Assembly (NCBI RefSeq): GCF_024809975.1
Contig: NZ_JANUDY010000004.1
Location: forward strand, 393,897-457,896
Direction: 5' to 3'
Length of the DNA stretch: 64,000 bases
Source of the DNA: Comamonas sp. BIGb0152
Lineage (GTDB): Bacteria > Pseudomonadota > Gammaproteobacteria > Burkholderiales > Burkholderiaceae_C
Shown here piece by piece: positions 55,271-61,991 of this stretch. The position numbers and the translations under genes were made by a program. Each line of letters starts with the position of its first letter. Positions within the stretch are counted from its first letter, which is position 1. Below the pieces are notes generated by a model. That model searched no databases. It was not told the DNA's origin and saw only the letters and a program-made list of their open reading frames with translations.

Positions 55271-56164
55271 CTAACCGAGCCGGGGCGCCTTGACCACCTC
55301 GATCAGCGCATCCAGCGCCGCAGAGCGGCTTTGCGGATGCCAGACAAAGGCACCCGCTGTCAGCGCCGTCTGGCCGTGGCTGCTGTGCAGCGGTACAAAG
55401 CGCACACCGGCCATGCCGGCCCGCTGCATGCACGAGGGCACCAGCGCCACGCCCTGGCCAATAGCCACAAGCGCAATCACCGCCAACCACTGGCGCACCG
55501 CATGGCTGGTGCGCGGGTGGATGCCCGCGTTGTGCAGGCAGGCGATCACATTGTCGTAATTGGCGGGGCTGACATCGCGCACAAACATCACAAAGCGCTC
55601 ATGGGCCAGGCTGCGCAAATCCAGGCTGGCTTGCTGCGCCTGCGGGTGGTTCTCCGGCAGGCAGCAGACCAAGGTATCGGGGGCCAGCGGCCACAGCTCC
55701 AGCCCCGGCGCGGGCGTGATGATATTGACAAAGCCCCCTTGGAGCTGGCCGCGCAAGATGGCCGCCTGCTGCTCGGTGGTGGACATCTCATGCAAGGTGA
55801 TGTCGATATCGGGCCGCTGCTGGGCAAAGGCCTGCATCACATGGGGCAGGTCGCGGTAGATCATCGAGCCGGTCACGCCAATATCGAGCTGGCCCTGGCG
55901 CCCCTGGGCCACATTGCGTGCCACGTCGGCGGCGCGCTGGATCTGGCTGAGCACCTGGCGCGCCTCGATCAAAAAGGCGGCGCCGGCATCGGTCAGCCGC
56001 ACCTGCTTGGCATCGCGCTCCAGCAGCCGCACGCCCAGGTCCTCTTCCAGCGATTTGATGGCCACTGACAACGGAGGCTGGGTGATGGCCAGGCGCTGGG
56101 CCGCGCGGCCAAAATGCAGCTCCTCGGCCAGCACCACAAAATAACGCAGCAAATGGGTCTTCAT
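55271..56164 (-). CDS. LysR family transcriptional regulator
   Basis: A 297-residue LysR-type regulator from the ATG at 56164. The HTH is LRYFVVLAEELHFGRAAQRLAITQPPLSVAIKSLEEDLGVRLLERDAKQVRLTDAG (about 5-60), close to the BenM/CatM-like subgroup. The effector domain has DIGVTGSMIYRDLPHVMQAF and WPLAPDTLVCCLPENHP. It lies directly downstream of, and on the same strand as, the acyl-CoA dehydrogenase-cupin-Bug set, and is a likely regulator of that catabolic unit (inference). Confidence 0.9.
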   Translation of the reverse strand: MKTHLLRYFVVLAEELHFGRAAQRLAITQPPLSVAIKSLEEDLGVRLLERDAKQVRLTDAGAAFLIEARQVLSQIQRAADVARNVAQGRQGQLDIGVTGSMIYRDLPHVMQAFAQQRPDIDITLHEMSTTEQQAAILRGQLQGGFVNIITPAPGLELWPLAPDTLVCCLPENHPQAQQASLDLRSLAHERFVMFVRDVSPANYDNVIACLHNAGIHPRTSHAVRQWLAVIALVAIGQGVALVPSCMQRAGMAGVRFVPLHSSHGQTALTAGAFVWHPQSRSAALDALIEVVKAPRLG

Positions 56165-56244
56165 CTGCGTATCATGCCCCAGCCAATGCGGGCTGGCCGC
56201 CCGGCGAGGGGGATGGCCCGGCACCGCGCTGCGCATGGCACCGC

Positions 56245-57408
56245 CTAGTACGACTTGGGCAGGCCCAGCACCTTCTCTGCGATAAAGCACAGAATCAGCT
56301 GCGGGCTTACCGGCGCCAGGCGCGGAATCCAGCTCTCGCGCATCAGCCGCTCCACATGGAACTCCTTCGCATAACCCATGCCGCCATGGGTAAAGATGGC
56401 CGTCTCGCAAGCCTTATAACCCGCCTCTGCCCCCAGGAACTTGGCCGCATTGGCCTCAGCCGCGCAAGGCTGGTGCCGGTCATACAGCCAGGCCGCTTTC
56501 ATCGCCAGCAAAAAGGCCGCCTCCAGCTCCATCCAGCGCTCAGCCAGCGGGTGCTGGATGCCCTGGTTCTGGCCAATCGGGCGGTTGAACACCTCGCGCT
56601 CGCGGGCGTACTGGGTGGCGCGGCCCAGCGCCGCACGGCCCAGGCCAATGGCCTCGCAGGCAATCAGAATGCGCTCGGGGTTCATGCCATGCAGGATGTA
56701 TTCAAAGCCCCGGTTCTCCTCGCCAATGCGGTCTTCCACGGGGATGCGCAGCCCATCGATGAACAGCTGGTTGGTGTCCACGCATTTGCGGCCCATCTTG
56801 GCGATCTCATGCACCTCGATCTTGCTGCGGTCAAAGTCGGTATAGAACAGCGACAGGCCTTCGGTGCCCTTGCATTCCTCCACCGGTTTGGTGCGTGCCA
56901 GCAGCAAGATCTTGCTGGCCTGCTGGGCGGTAGAGATAAACACCTTTTGCCCATGCACCACATAGTGGTCGCCATCGCGCACCGCCCGGGTCTTGAGCTT
57001 GAGCGTGTTGAGCCCCGTGTTGGGCTCGGTCACGCCAAAGCAGGCCTTGTCCTTGCCGGCAATCAGCGGCGGCAGCATGCGCGCCTTTTGCGCGTCTGTG
57101 CCATAGACCACAACCGGGTGCAGGCCAAAAATATTCATGTGCACGGCAGATGCGCCCGACAGGCCGGCGCCCGTGGCCGCAATCGTGTGCATCATCAAGG
57201 CCGCCTCGGTGATGCCCAGACCGGCCCCACCATAGGCCTCGGGCATGGCAATGCCCAGCCAGCCGGCATCGGCCAGCGCCCGGTAGAAATCTTCGGGAAA
57301 AACGCCATCGTTGTCACGCGCATGCCAGTAGTCGGCATCAAACGGGGCACAGACTTTCTCGACGGCGTCGACGATCTGTTGCTGCTCTTCGGTCAGGGCG
57401 AAATCCAT
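56245..57408 (-). CDS. Acyl-CoA dehydrogenase
   Basis: A 387-residue flavin-dependent acyl-CoA dehydrogenase. MDFALTEEQQQIVDAVEKVCAPF is the N-terminal helical domain. CFGVTEPNTGLNTLKLKTRAV (about 128-148) is the FAD/substrate site signature 1. IGLGRAALGRATQYAREREVFNRPIGQNQGIQHPLAERWMELEAA (about 250-295) and the terminal AIFTHGGMGYAKEFHVERLMRESWIPRL (about 340-367) are the C-terminal FAD motifs. The usual catalytic Glu position near GGMGY is not clearly a Glu here, so activity should be treated with care. It is upstream of the LysR gene and downstream of a cupin gene. Confidence 0.88.
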   Translation of the reverse strand: MDFALTEEQQQIVDAVEKVCAPFDADYWHARDNDGVFPEDFYRALADAGWLGIAMPEAYGGAGLGITEAALMMHTIAATGAGLSGASAVHMNIFGLHPVVVYGTDAQKARMLPPLIAGKDKACFGVTEPNTGLNTLKLKTRAVRDGDHYVVHGQKVFISTAQQASKILLLARTKPVEECKGTEGLSLFYTDFDRSKIEVHEIAKMGRKCVDTNQLFIDGLRIPVEDRIGEENRGFEYILHGMNPERILIACEAIGLGRAALGRATQYAREREVFNRPIGQNQGIQHPLAERWMELEAAFLLAMKAAWLYDRHQPCAAEANAAKFLGAEAGYKACETAIFTHGGMGYAKEFHVERLMRESWIPRLAPVSPQLILCFIAEKVLGLPKSY

Positions 57409-57475
57409 GGTCTTGCGGTCCTCAATATCCAATCAGTGGCGCGGTGCCTTGCACGGCGCAGGGTCACATCGCAGC

Positions 57476-57859
57476 TCAGGCCGGCCGGCGCACGCGCTCT
57501 GGGTTCTCGCCATACGGCGGGCTGTAGATCACCAGCAGCTTGGCAGGCGTGTCGCTGGTGGTCTGGAAGATGTGCATCTTGTCGGCCGGAAAAAAGCAGG
57601 TATCGCCCGGCACCATCTCAAAGCTCTCGCCTTCGACCTCCACATGGGCCGTGCCTTCCAACAAGTAGCAGGCCTGCTCCATGCCGGGGTGGGCATGGGG
57701 CAGCGCGCCGCCGCCCTTGGCAATCTCGCCCAGCACCACTTCCATGTGCTGGGCGCCCACATTGGCCTGGCTCACTAGGCGGCGGTTGATGGTTCCGGTA
57801 TGGTTGGCCGGGCTGTAAGCCTCTACCTCGGAGGCGCGGATCAGGTAGCGCGAAGTCAT
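57476..57859 (-). CDS. Cupin domain protein
   Basis: A 127-residue single cupin. The ATG at 57859 gives MTSRYLIRASEVEAYSPANHTGTINRRLV. Metal-binding cupin motif 1 is GGGALPHAHPGMEQACYLLEGTAHVEVEG (about 53-81; two His and a Glu), motif 2 is PGDTCFFPADKMHIFQTTS (about 88-106). It has 67 bp between its stop and the dehydrogenase start and probably shares its transcript. It could be a small dioxygenase/isomerase or a ligand-sensing protein. Confidence 0.87.
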   Translation of the reverse strand: MTSRYLIRASEVEAYSPANHTGTINRRLVSQANVGAQHMEVVLGEIAKGGGALPHAHPGMEQACYLLEGTAHVEVEGESFEMVPGDTCFFPADKMHIFQTTSDTPAKLLVIYSPPYGENPERVRRPA

Positions 57860-57961
57860 CGTGTTGCGTTCATCGTGAGAGGGGTTCAAGGGACGCTGCA
57901 TCCATAGGGGCTATGGCGCGCTGCAGCGGCATTAAGGTATCTGTGCAAATCGTTGCAGCGC

Positions 57962-58942
57962 TTATTGCGCAGGGATATCGGCCTGCTTGACCAAGCGCCC
58001 CCAGTACGCCAGCTGCTCGCTCACATACTGGGCAAACTCCTGCGGCGTCTTGGTAGGCCAGACTTCAAAGCCGATCTGCTCGAGCTGCTTTTGCACGGCC
58101 TCGTCGGCCAGCACCGCCTGCAAGGCGGTGTTGATCTTGTTGACCACTTCCGGGGGCGTGCCCGCAGGCGCAAAAATGCCATTCCAGGAGGTGATGTCAA
58201 AGCCCGGCAAGGTCTTGCCGATGGGCGGCACATTGGGCAGGATCTTGCTGCCCTTGGCGGCGGTCACAGCCAGGGTACGCACCCGGTCGGTCTTGAGCAT
58301 GCTCCAGCCCGATCCCAGATCCACCACATACATCTGCACCTGGTTGCCCATCAGGTCGGTCAGCGCCTGCGGGCTGGATTTGTAGGGCACGCCGACGATA
58401 TCGGTCTTGGACAGAAAACGCAGCGTCTCGGACGCCACCAGCGAGGTGCTGTTGGGCGTCGCATACGAAAGCTTGCCCGGGTTGGCCTTGGCGTAATCAA
58501 TCAGCGCCTGCACCGAATCGGCCGGCACCGAAGGGTGCACCGCCAGTGCAAACGGCAGCTCGCCGACGCGGGCAATCGGCGTGAAATCCTTGACCGGGTC
58601 GTACTTCAGGCTTTTGACCAGCCAGGGGTTGGCCGAATGCGAGGTATTGGTCGTCATGAACAAGGTGTAGCCATCGGGCTTGGCCTTGGCCACCAGCCCC
58701 GCCGCAATCTGCGCATTGGCGCCTGCGCGGTTATCCACAATCACCGGCTGCTGCAGGCGCTCCCCTAGCTTTTGGCCCACCGCCCGGGCTACGGCATCGG
58801 TGCCGCTGCCTGCCGCAAAGGGCACGATCATCGTGATCGGTGCATTGGGGTAGCTGCCCTGCGCACCGCTGGCACTGGCTGCCATGGTTGCAGTGGCGAG
58901 GGCAGTCAGGGCGAGGGTCGCCCACCATTGGCGTCGTTGCAT
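57962..58942 (-). CDS. Bug-family tripartite tricarboxylate-type binding protein
   Basis: A 326-residue periplasmic binding protein of the TctC/Bug family. Signal peptide MQRRQWWATLALTALATATMAASASG. YPNAPITMIVPFAAGSGTDAVARAVGQKLGERLQQPVIVDNRAGANAQIAAGLVAKAKPDGYTLFM (shown only in parts in this note: VPFAAGSGTD, VDNRAGAN, AKPDGYTLFM) is diagnostic, and GVPYKSSPQALTDLMGNQVQMYVVD follows. Such proteins are greatly expanded in Comamonadaceae and bind carboxylates. No TctAB permease is nearby. It sits upstream of the cupin and dehydrogenase genes on the same strand. Confidence 0.93.
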   Translation of the reverse strand: MQRRQWWATLALTALATATMAASASGAQGSYPNAPITMIVPFAAGSGTDAVARAVGQKLGERLQQPVIVDNRAGANAQIAAGLVAKAKPDGYTLFMTTNTSHSANPWLVKSLKYDPVKDFTPIARVGELPFALAVHPSVPADSVQALIDYAKANPGKLSYATPNSTSLVASETLRFLSKTDIVGVPYKSSPQALTDLMGNQVQMYVVDLGSGWSMLKTDRVRTLAVTAAKGSKILPNVPPIGKTLPGFDITSWNGIFAPAGTPPEVVNKINTALQAVLADEAVQKQLEQIGFEVWPTKTPQEFAQYVSEQLAYWGRLVKQADIPAQ

Positions 58943-59165
58943 GCTTTTGTCTCCTGTTTTTAGTCAAACCTCTCCGGGTCCGAGCTTGCATGGTGCAGTC
59001 GTCAACGATTCGCGTCCAATGTTTTATATGGATGGTTTGATATACAAATCGAATTCTTAGATGGAGGGGTAAATACTGTGAAAAAAACAGGTATTTCAAC
59101 CATAAGGCCCTAGCAAGCTTCCTAAAATTCACGATTTCCGTATGAATTTTCACCAGGACATCACT

Positions 59166-59726
59166 ATGCAATGCAGCAGTTTTATCGCCACCAGCATCGA
59201 CGGCTTTATCGCCAAAACCGATGGCAGCCTGGACTGGCTCGATGCGGCCAATGCCACCGTGCCCGAGGGGGAAGATTGCGGCTACGCGCAGTACATGGCC
59301 GGCATCGATGTGATCCTGATGGGCCGCAAAACCTTTGAGACCGTGCTGGGCTTTGGCGCCTGGCCGTATGACAAGCCGGTCTATGTAGTGTCCCGCCAGT
59401 GGAGCGCCCTGCCCGCTGCCGCGCCTGCCACTGCCCAGCTGTGGAAAGACAGCCTCCCCGCCCTCAGCACCCATCTGGCCGCCAACGGCGTGCGCGCAGC
59501 CTATGTCGATGGCGGGCAGCTGATCCAGTCCTTCATCAATGCACGACTGCTTGACGAGATCACCATCACCCGCATTCCCGTGCTGCTGGGCAGCGGCCTG
59601 CCGCTGTTCGGGCCCCTGGCCGACGACTGCAACACGGTGGCGGCGCAGCATCTGCAGACGCGGAGCTATGACTTTGGGTTTGTGCAGAGTGACTACCGGC
59701 TGGAATATGTGGCGGCCGGGGAGTAA
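59166..59726 (+). CDS. DHFR-like (RibD C-terminal) reductase family protein
   Basis: A 186-residue single-domain member of the RibD_C/dihydrofolate-reductase-like family. The ATG at 59166 has AGGA upstream; an earlier ATG at 59142 is less likely. FIATSIDGFIAKTDGSLDWLD is the first strand-loop, MGRKTFETVLGFG and YVVSRQ follow, and YVDGGQLIQSFINARLLDEITITRIPVLLGSGLPLFG is the characteristic C-terminal part. NADPH-dependent; natural substrate unknown. Confidence 0.87.
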   Translation: MQCSSFIATSIDGFIAKTDGSLDWLDAANATVPEGEDCGYAQYMAGIDVILMGRKTFETVLGFGAWPYDKPVYVVSRQWSALPAAAPATAQLWKDSLPALSTHLAANGVRAAYVDGGQLIQSFINARLLDEITITRIPVLLGSGLPLFGPLADDCNTVAAQHLQTRSYDFGFVQSDYRLEYVAAGE

Positions 59727-60005
59727 CGAGCGATCTCGGCTTTACGGCTGCGTTTGGATATACGCGCTTGCTGCCGGATGCAGAATGATCATTCTTATTG
59801 AACCGTTCAAGGTGCGTTTGATACCCTTGCTCCATGACCGCCATGCACGTTTTGCTTGCAGCGCTGATTGCGACAGTTTTGGATGAATAAGGCTACGTAG
59901 CCCATCAGCATCTGCGCCATTATGTTGCATTTTGCCAAGCGATAGGACATGCAAGCGGTCTGAGATAAGCATCACCCTCAAAAAATAAAACGCAAAGCTA
60001 CCTTT
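59727..60005. other. Transition to AT-rich DNA, no gene seen
   Basis: 279 bp between the reductase gene and the first AT-rich gene. Base composition drops along this segment. No terminator with a T-run or tRNA-like attachment site was found here, so the boundary of the AT-rich block is not marked by an obvious integration scar. Confidence 0.5.
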
Positions 60006-60464
60006 TTAAAATTTACAATTTTTAGGAATTATAAAAAATCCTTCAAATCTTTTTCTATAAGATGCGTCTTGACTTATCAAATGATAAGTCCAGTAGACAT
60101 ACAAATCTTGCCACTCAAGAACATCACGCATGCCTCCAAAAAAACTTGAGATTTCCACGAATTTACTTATTTTTCGCCCACTCAGATTCAGCACATCCAC
60201 GGAGTGAGACGCAAAGTAATCTTGCCGTATTTTTGTATAAACATCATTTTTCTTATGGAAAATATTATAATTTACACCAAAATCCCCAAAAGACCAAGGC
60301 ATAGCCAATTCATAGACATGTAGAGATTTTTCATTCTCTGCGTGAAGCACATGCTTGACCACCACTTCATCTTTCGTGCATTTTTCAATACGCAAGTCGA
60401 AACTTACATTCGCATAGGAATTAATGGACTGGATAACTATTAAAAATGAAAAAATCCACTTCAT
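60006..60464 (-). CDS. Unrecognised small exported protein, AT-rich
   Basis: A 152-residue protein with signal peptide MKWIFSFLIVIQSINSYANVS (split: MKWIFSFLIVIQ, SINSYANVS), cleavage near residue 19. The mature part is beta-rich and aromatic, with CTKDEVVVKHV and a final Cys in IPKNCKF, so one disulfide is possible. No known family was recognised. It is the last of a same-strand series behind the Rhs gene, which suggests an immunity or accessory protein of a polymorphic toxin system (context only). Its AT-rich composition contrasts with the chromosome. Confidence 0.6.
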   Translation of the reverse strand: MKWIFSFLIVIQSINSYANVSFDLRIEKCTKDEVVVKHVLHAENEKSLHVYELAMPWSFGDFGVNYNIFHKKNDVYTKIRQDYFASHSVDVLNLSGRKISKFVEISSFFGGMRDVLEWQDLYVYWTYHLISQDASYRKRFEGFFIIPKNCKF

Positions 60465-60516
60465 GGTTTTAGATCCACTTCTAGATGCTCAAATTTCAAC
60501 AAAGTCAGATCAGCCT

Positions 60517-61005
60517 TTATTTTTCTCGGTAGCATGCGGCTGGCGCTGCATATCCGCACTTACCAGCCAACATTAAAAAAATTCCTTGCTTTTCTCCTAT
60601 AGTCGTGATCGCAATGAGACCAGCCTCTTCAGTGTAAACAAATCTCAAATTATATACCTCGAATTCCCTATCGATCAAGTAAGCGAGATATTTTTTACCT
60701 AAAATAGATCTACTACTTATTCCTGAAATAGTGTATTTGACATTATCAAAAACCCAAGATTCCATATGTCTATTTAATTTTTTTGGCACCGCAAACTTAA
60801 AATTATCCGCATTAAAACAATAAAAACCATTAGTTTTCGGACAAAATTCAACATTACCGACATAGTGATACCATGCGCTATACCGAGGATTGTCGCTCAA
60901 GAGAAATTGATTTTCTGGATATTTGATATCAAAATAAAGCCATTCCTTGGCATTAGACAAGCCAGAAATTAACAAAATGATTACCGAGACAATATGCTTA
61001 TTCAT
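60517..61005 (-). CDS. Unrecognised small exported protein, AT-rich
   Basis: A 162-residue protein with signal peptide MNKHIVSVIILLISGLSNA. The mature part carries four Cys (FCPKTNGFYC and KCGYAAPAACYREK), so disulfides in the periplasm are likely. The aromatic N-terminal stretch YFDIKYPENQFLLSDNPRYSAWYHYVGN is not familiar. The gene starts within the stop of a 38-codon frame (ATGA overlap). It could be an immunity protein for a periplasm-acting toxin; that is inference from position in the Rhs tail. Confidence 0.6.
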   Translation of the reverse strand: MNKHIVSVIILLISGLSNAKEWLYFDIKYPENQFLLSDNPRYSAWYHYVGNVEFCPKTNGFYCFNADNFKFAVPKKLNRHMESWVFDNVKYTISGISSRSILGKKYLAYLIDREFEVYNLRFVYTEEAGLIAITTIGEKQGIFLMLAGKCGYAAPAACYREK

Positions 61006-61118
61006 ACATACAATGTCTCGTCAAGTGTCGAGGGGGCCTCGCCCGCCAAGGCTTCATCCAGCTGGTGGCCGTTATCCAAGGTACTAGATAATTCATTTGC
61101 GACATTAGCTAACCCCAT
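61002..61118 (-). pseudogene. 38-codon frame with GC-rich 3' part, possible remnant
   Basis: An ATG at 61118 opens MGLANVANELSSTLDNG and ends in DEALAGEAPSTLDETLYV. It overlaps the 3' end of the membrane-protein gene by 14 bases and the start of the next gene by an ATGA. Its 3' two-thirds (about 61006-61080) is GC-rich like the chromosome, an island inside AT-rich DNA. It may be a short coupled gene or the surviving end of an older gene cut by recombination. Confidence 0.3.
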
Positions 61119-61314
61119 CCTCTTCATCAGTAAATTTAATTAATACGCCTCTAATCAGCCAATAGTTAATTAGCCACGCCATAAAACAACCAAGAAGAAA
61201 GCAAAATAGACTATCATATATAGTACCCATTATGGCTCCAGCGAAATAATATGCAACTCCGACGATCACCCCTAATGATTTCAAAAGGGAAAATTTCTTT
61301 TTACTGATTTTCAT
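61105..61314 (-). CDS. Small two-pass membrane protein, candidate immunity
   Basis: A 69-residue protein: basic start MKISKKKFSLLKS, hydrophobic segments at about 13-33 and 36-55, then RGVLIKFTDEEDGVS. Not recognised. It follows the 83-residue gene by 18 bp on the same strand; a membrane protein next to a possible toxin module fits an immunity role against a membrane-active toxin (inference). Confidence 0.5.
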   Translation of the reverse strand: MKISKKKFSLLKSLGVIVGVAYYFAGAIMGTIYDSLFCFLLGCFMAWLINYWLIRGVLIKFTDEEDGVS

Positions 61315-61332
61315 TATCTTCCAATTAAATTT

Positions 61333-61584
61333 TCATTTGCACGGGCAGTCCAATTTATCTCTATTTGCGAATATTCCATACGCTACATTAATTACTCCGA
61401 GTTGAACTGCCCCGCCCAATGTGGGCTGCACAAACCTATAAAAGCCTGCCGTATTGTTTATGGTCACTGGAACGGTTGCCTCTGGACGCACCCAAATATT
61501 CCTCGGGAATGCACCTATAGATGATGCATATCTTTCCGTACCAAATAGCTCACCACTCGATGCTCTCAACCTTGTTTGAGCCAT
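61333..61584 (-). CDS. Small protein, possible orphan toxin module
   Basis: An 83-residue protein: MAQTRLRASSGELFGTERYA, then VPVTINNTAGFYRFVQPTLGGAVQLGVINVAYGIFAN, ending DKLDCPCK. Not recognised. In-frame stops (two TAG codons) lie eight and nine codons... i.e. shortly upstream, and no good ribosome site is visible, which would fit a displaced toxin tip that lost its Rhs core. A Gly-rich hydrophobic part could be membrane-active. It is paired with a downstream membrane-protein gene. Confidence 0.4.
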   Translation of the reverse strand: MAQTRLRASSGELFGTERYASSIGAFPRNIWVRPEATVPVTINNTAGFYRFVQPTLGGAVQLGVINVAYGIFANRDKLDCPCK

Positions 61585-61682
61585 AACACACGTGCCTAAC
61601 TACTACTTATAAGATGCAGGCATATCCAGCGTTGTTGTTCTAGACGGGCAAGGATAGCGCACACATAATTGCATTTTGGCAA

Positions 61683-61991
61683 TCAATCATTGCGCCAACA
61701 ACCGGCTTCATATTTTAATCCGTCTTCTCTTATCTCATTTTTAATATAAATTAGCTTCTGATTATAAATCGCCGCCCGCGTAATCAATCCATCATCGGAC
61801 GAAGGTTCAAAAAAACGCAAATAATTACCAAGGGGCACATACATTCCTATTTCTTTTTCAACATATTCTTTTGGAGTATAGGGAGGGAATACACAAATGT
61901 AATCATATTTAACTTTGATTTCCCTACTGCCCTGGATCAAAATAATCAAAACGCAAAGGAAAATATATAAAGTATTATTTAAGATTCTCAT
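61683..61991 (-). CDS. Candidate immunity protein for the Rhs toxin tip
   Basis: A 102-residue protein whose ATG overlaps the Rhs stop codon (ATGA), so translation is coupled to the toxin gene. Residues 4-20 (LNNTLYIFLCVLIILIQ) form a signal peptide or anchor, placing the rest, VKYDYICVFPPYTPKEYVEKEIGMYVP and onward, in the periplasm or on the membrane. No family recognised. Immediate position after an Rhs C-terminal toxin domain is the standard place for the cognate immunity gene. Confidence 0.6.
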   Translation of the reverse strand: MRILNNTLYIFLCVLIILIQGSREIKVKYDYICVFPPYTPKEYVEKEIGMYVPLGNYLRFFEPSSDDGLITRAAIYNQKLIYIKNEIREDGLKYEAGCWRND

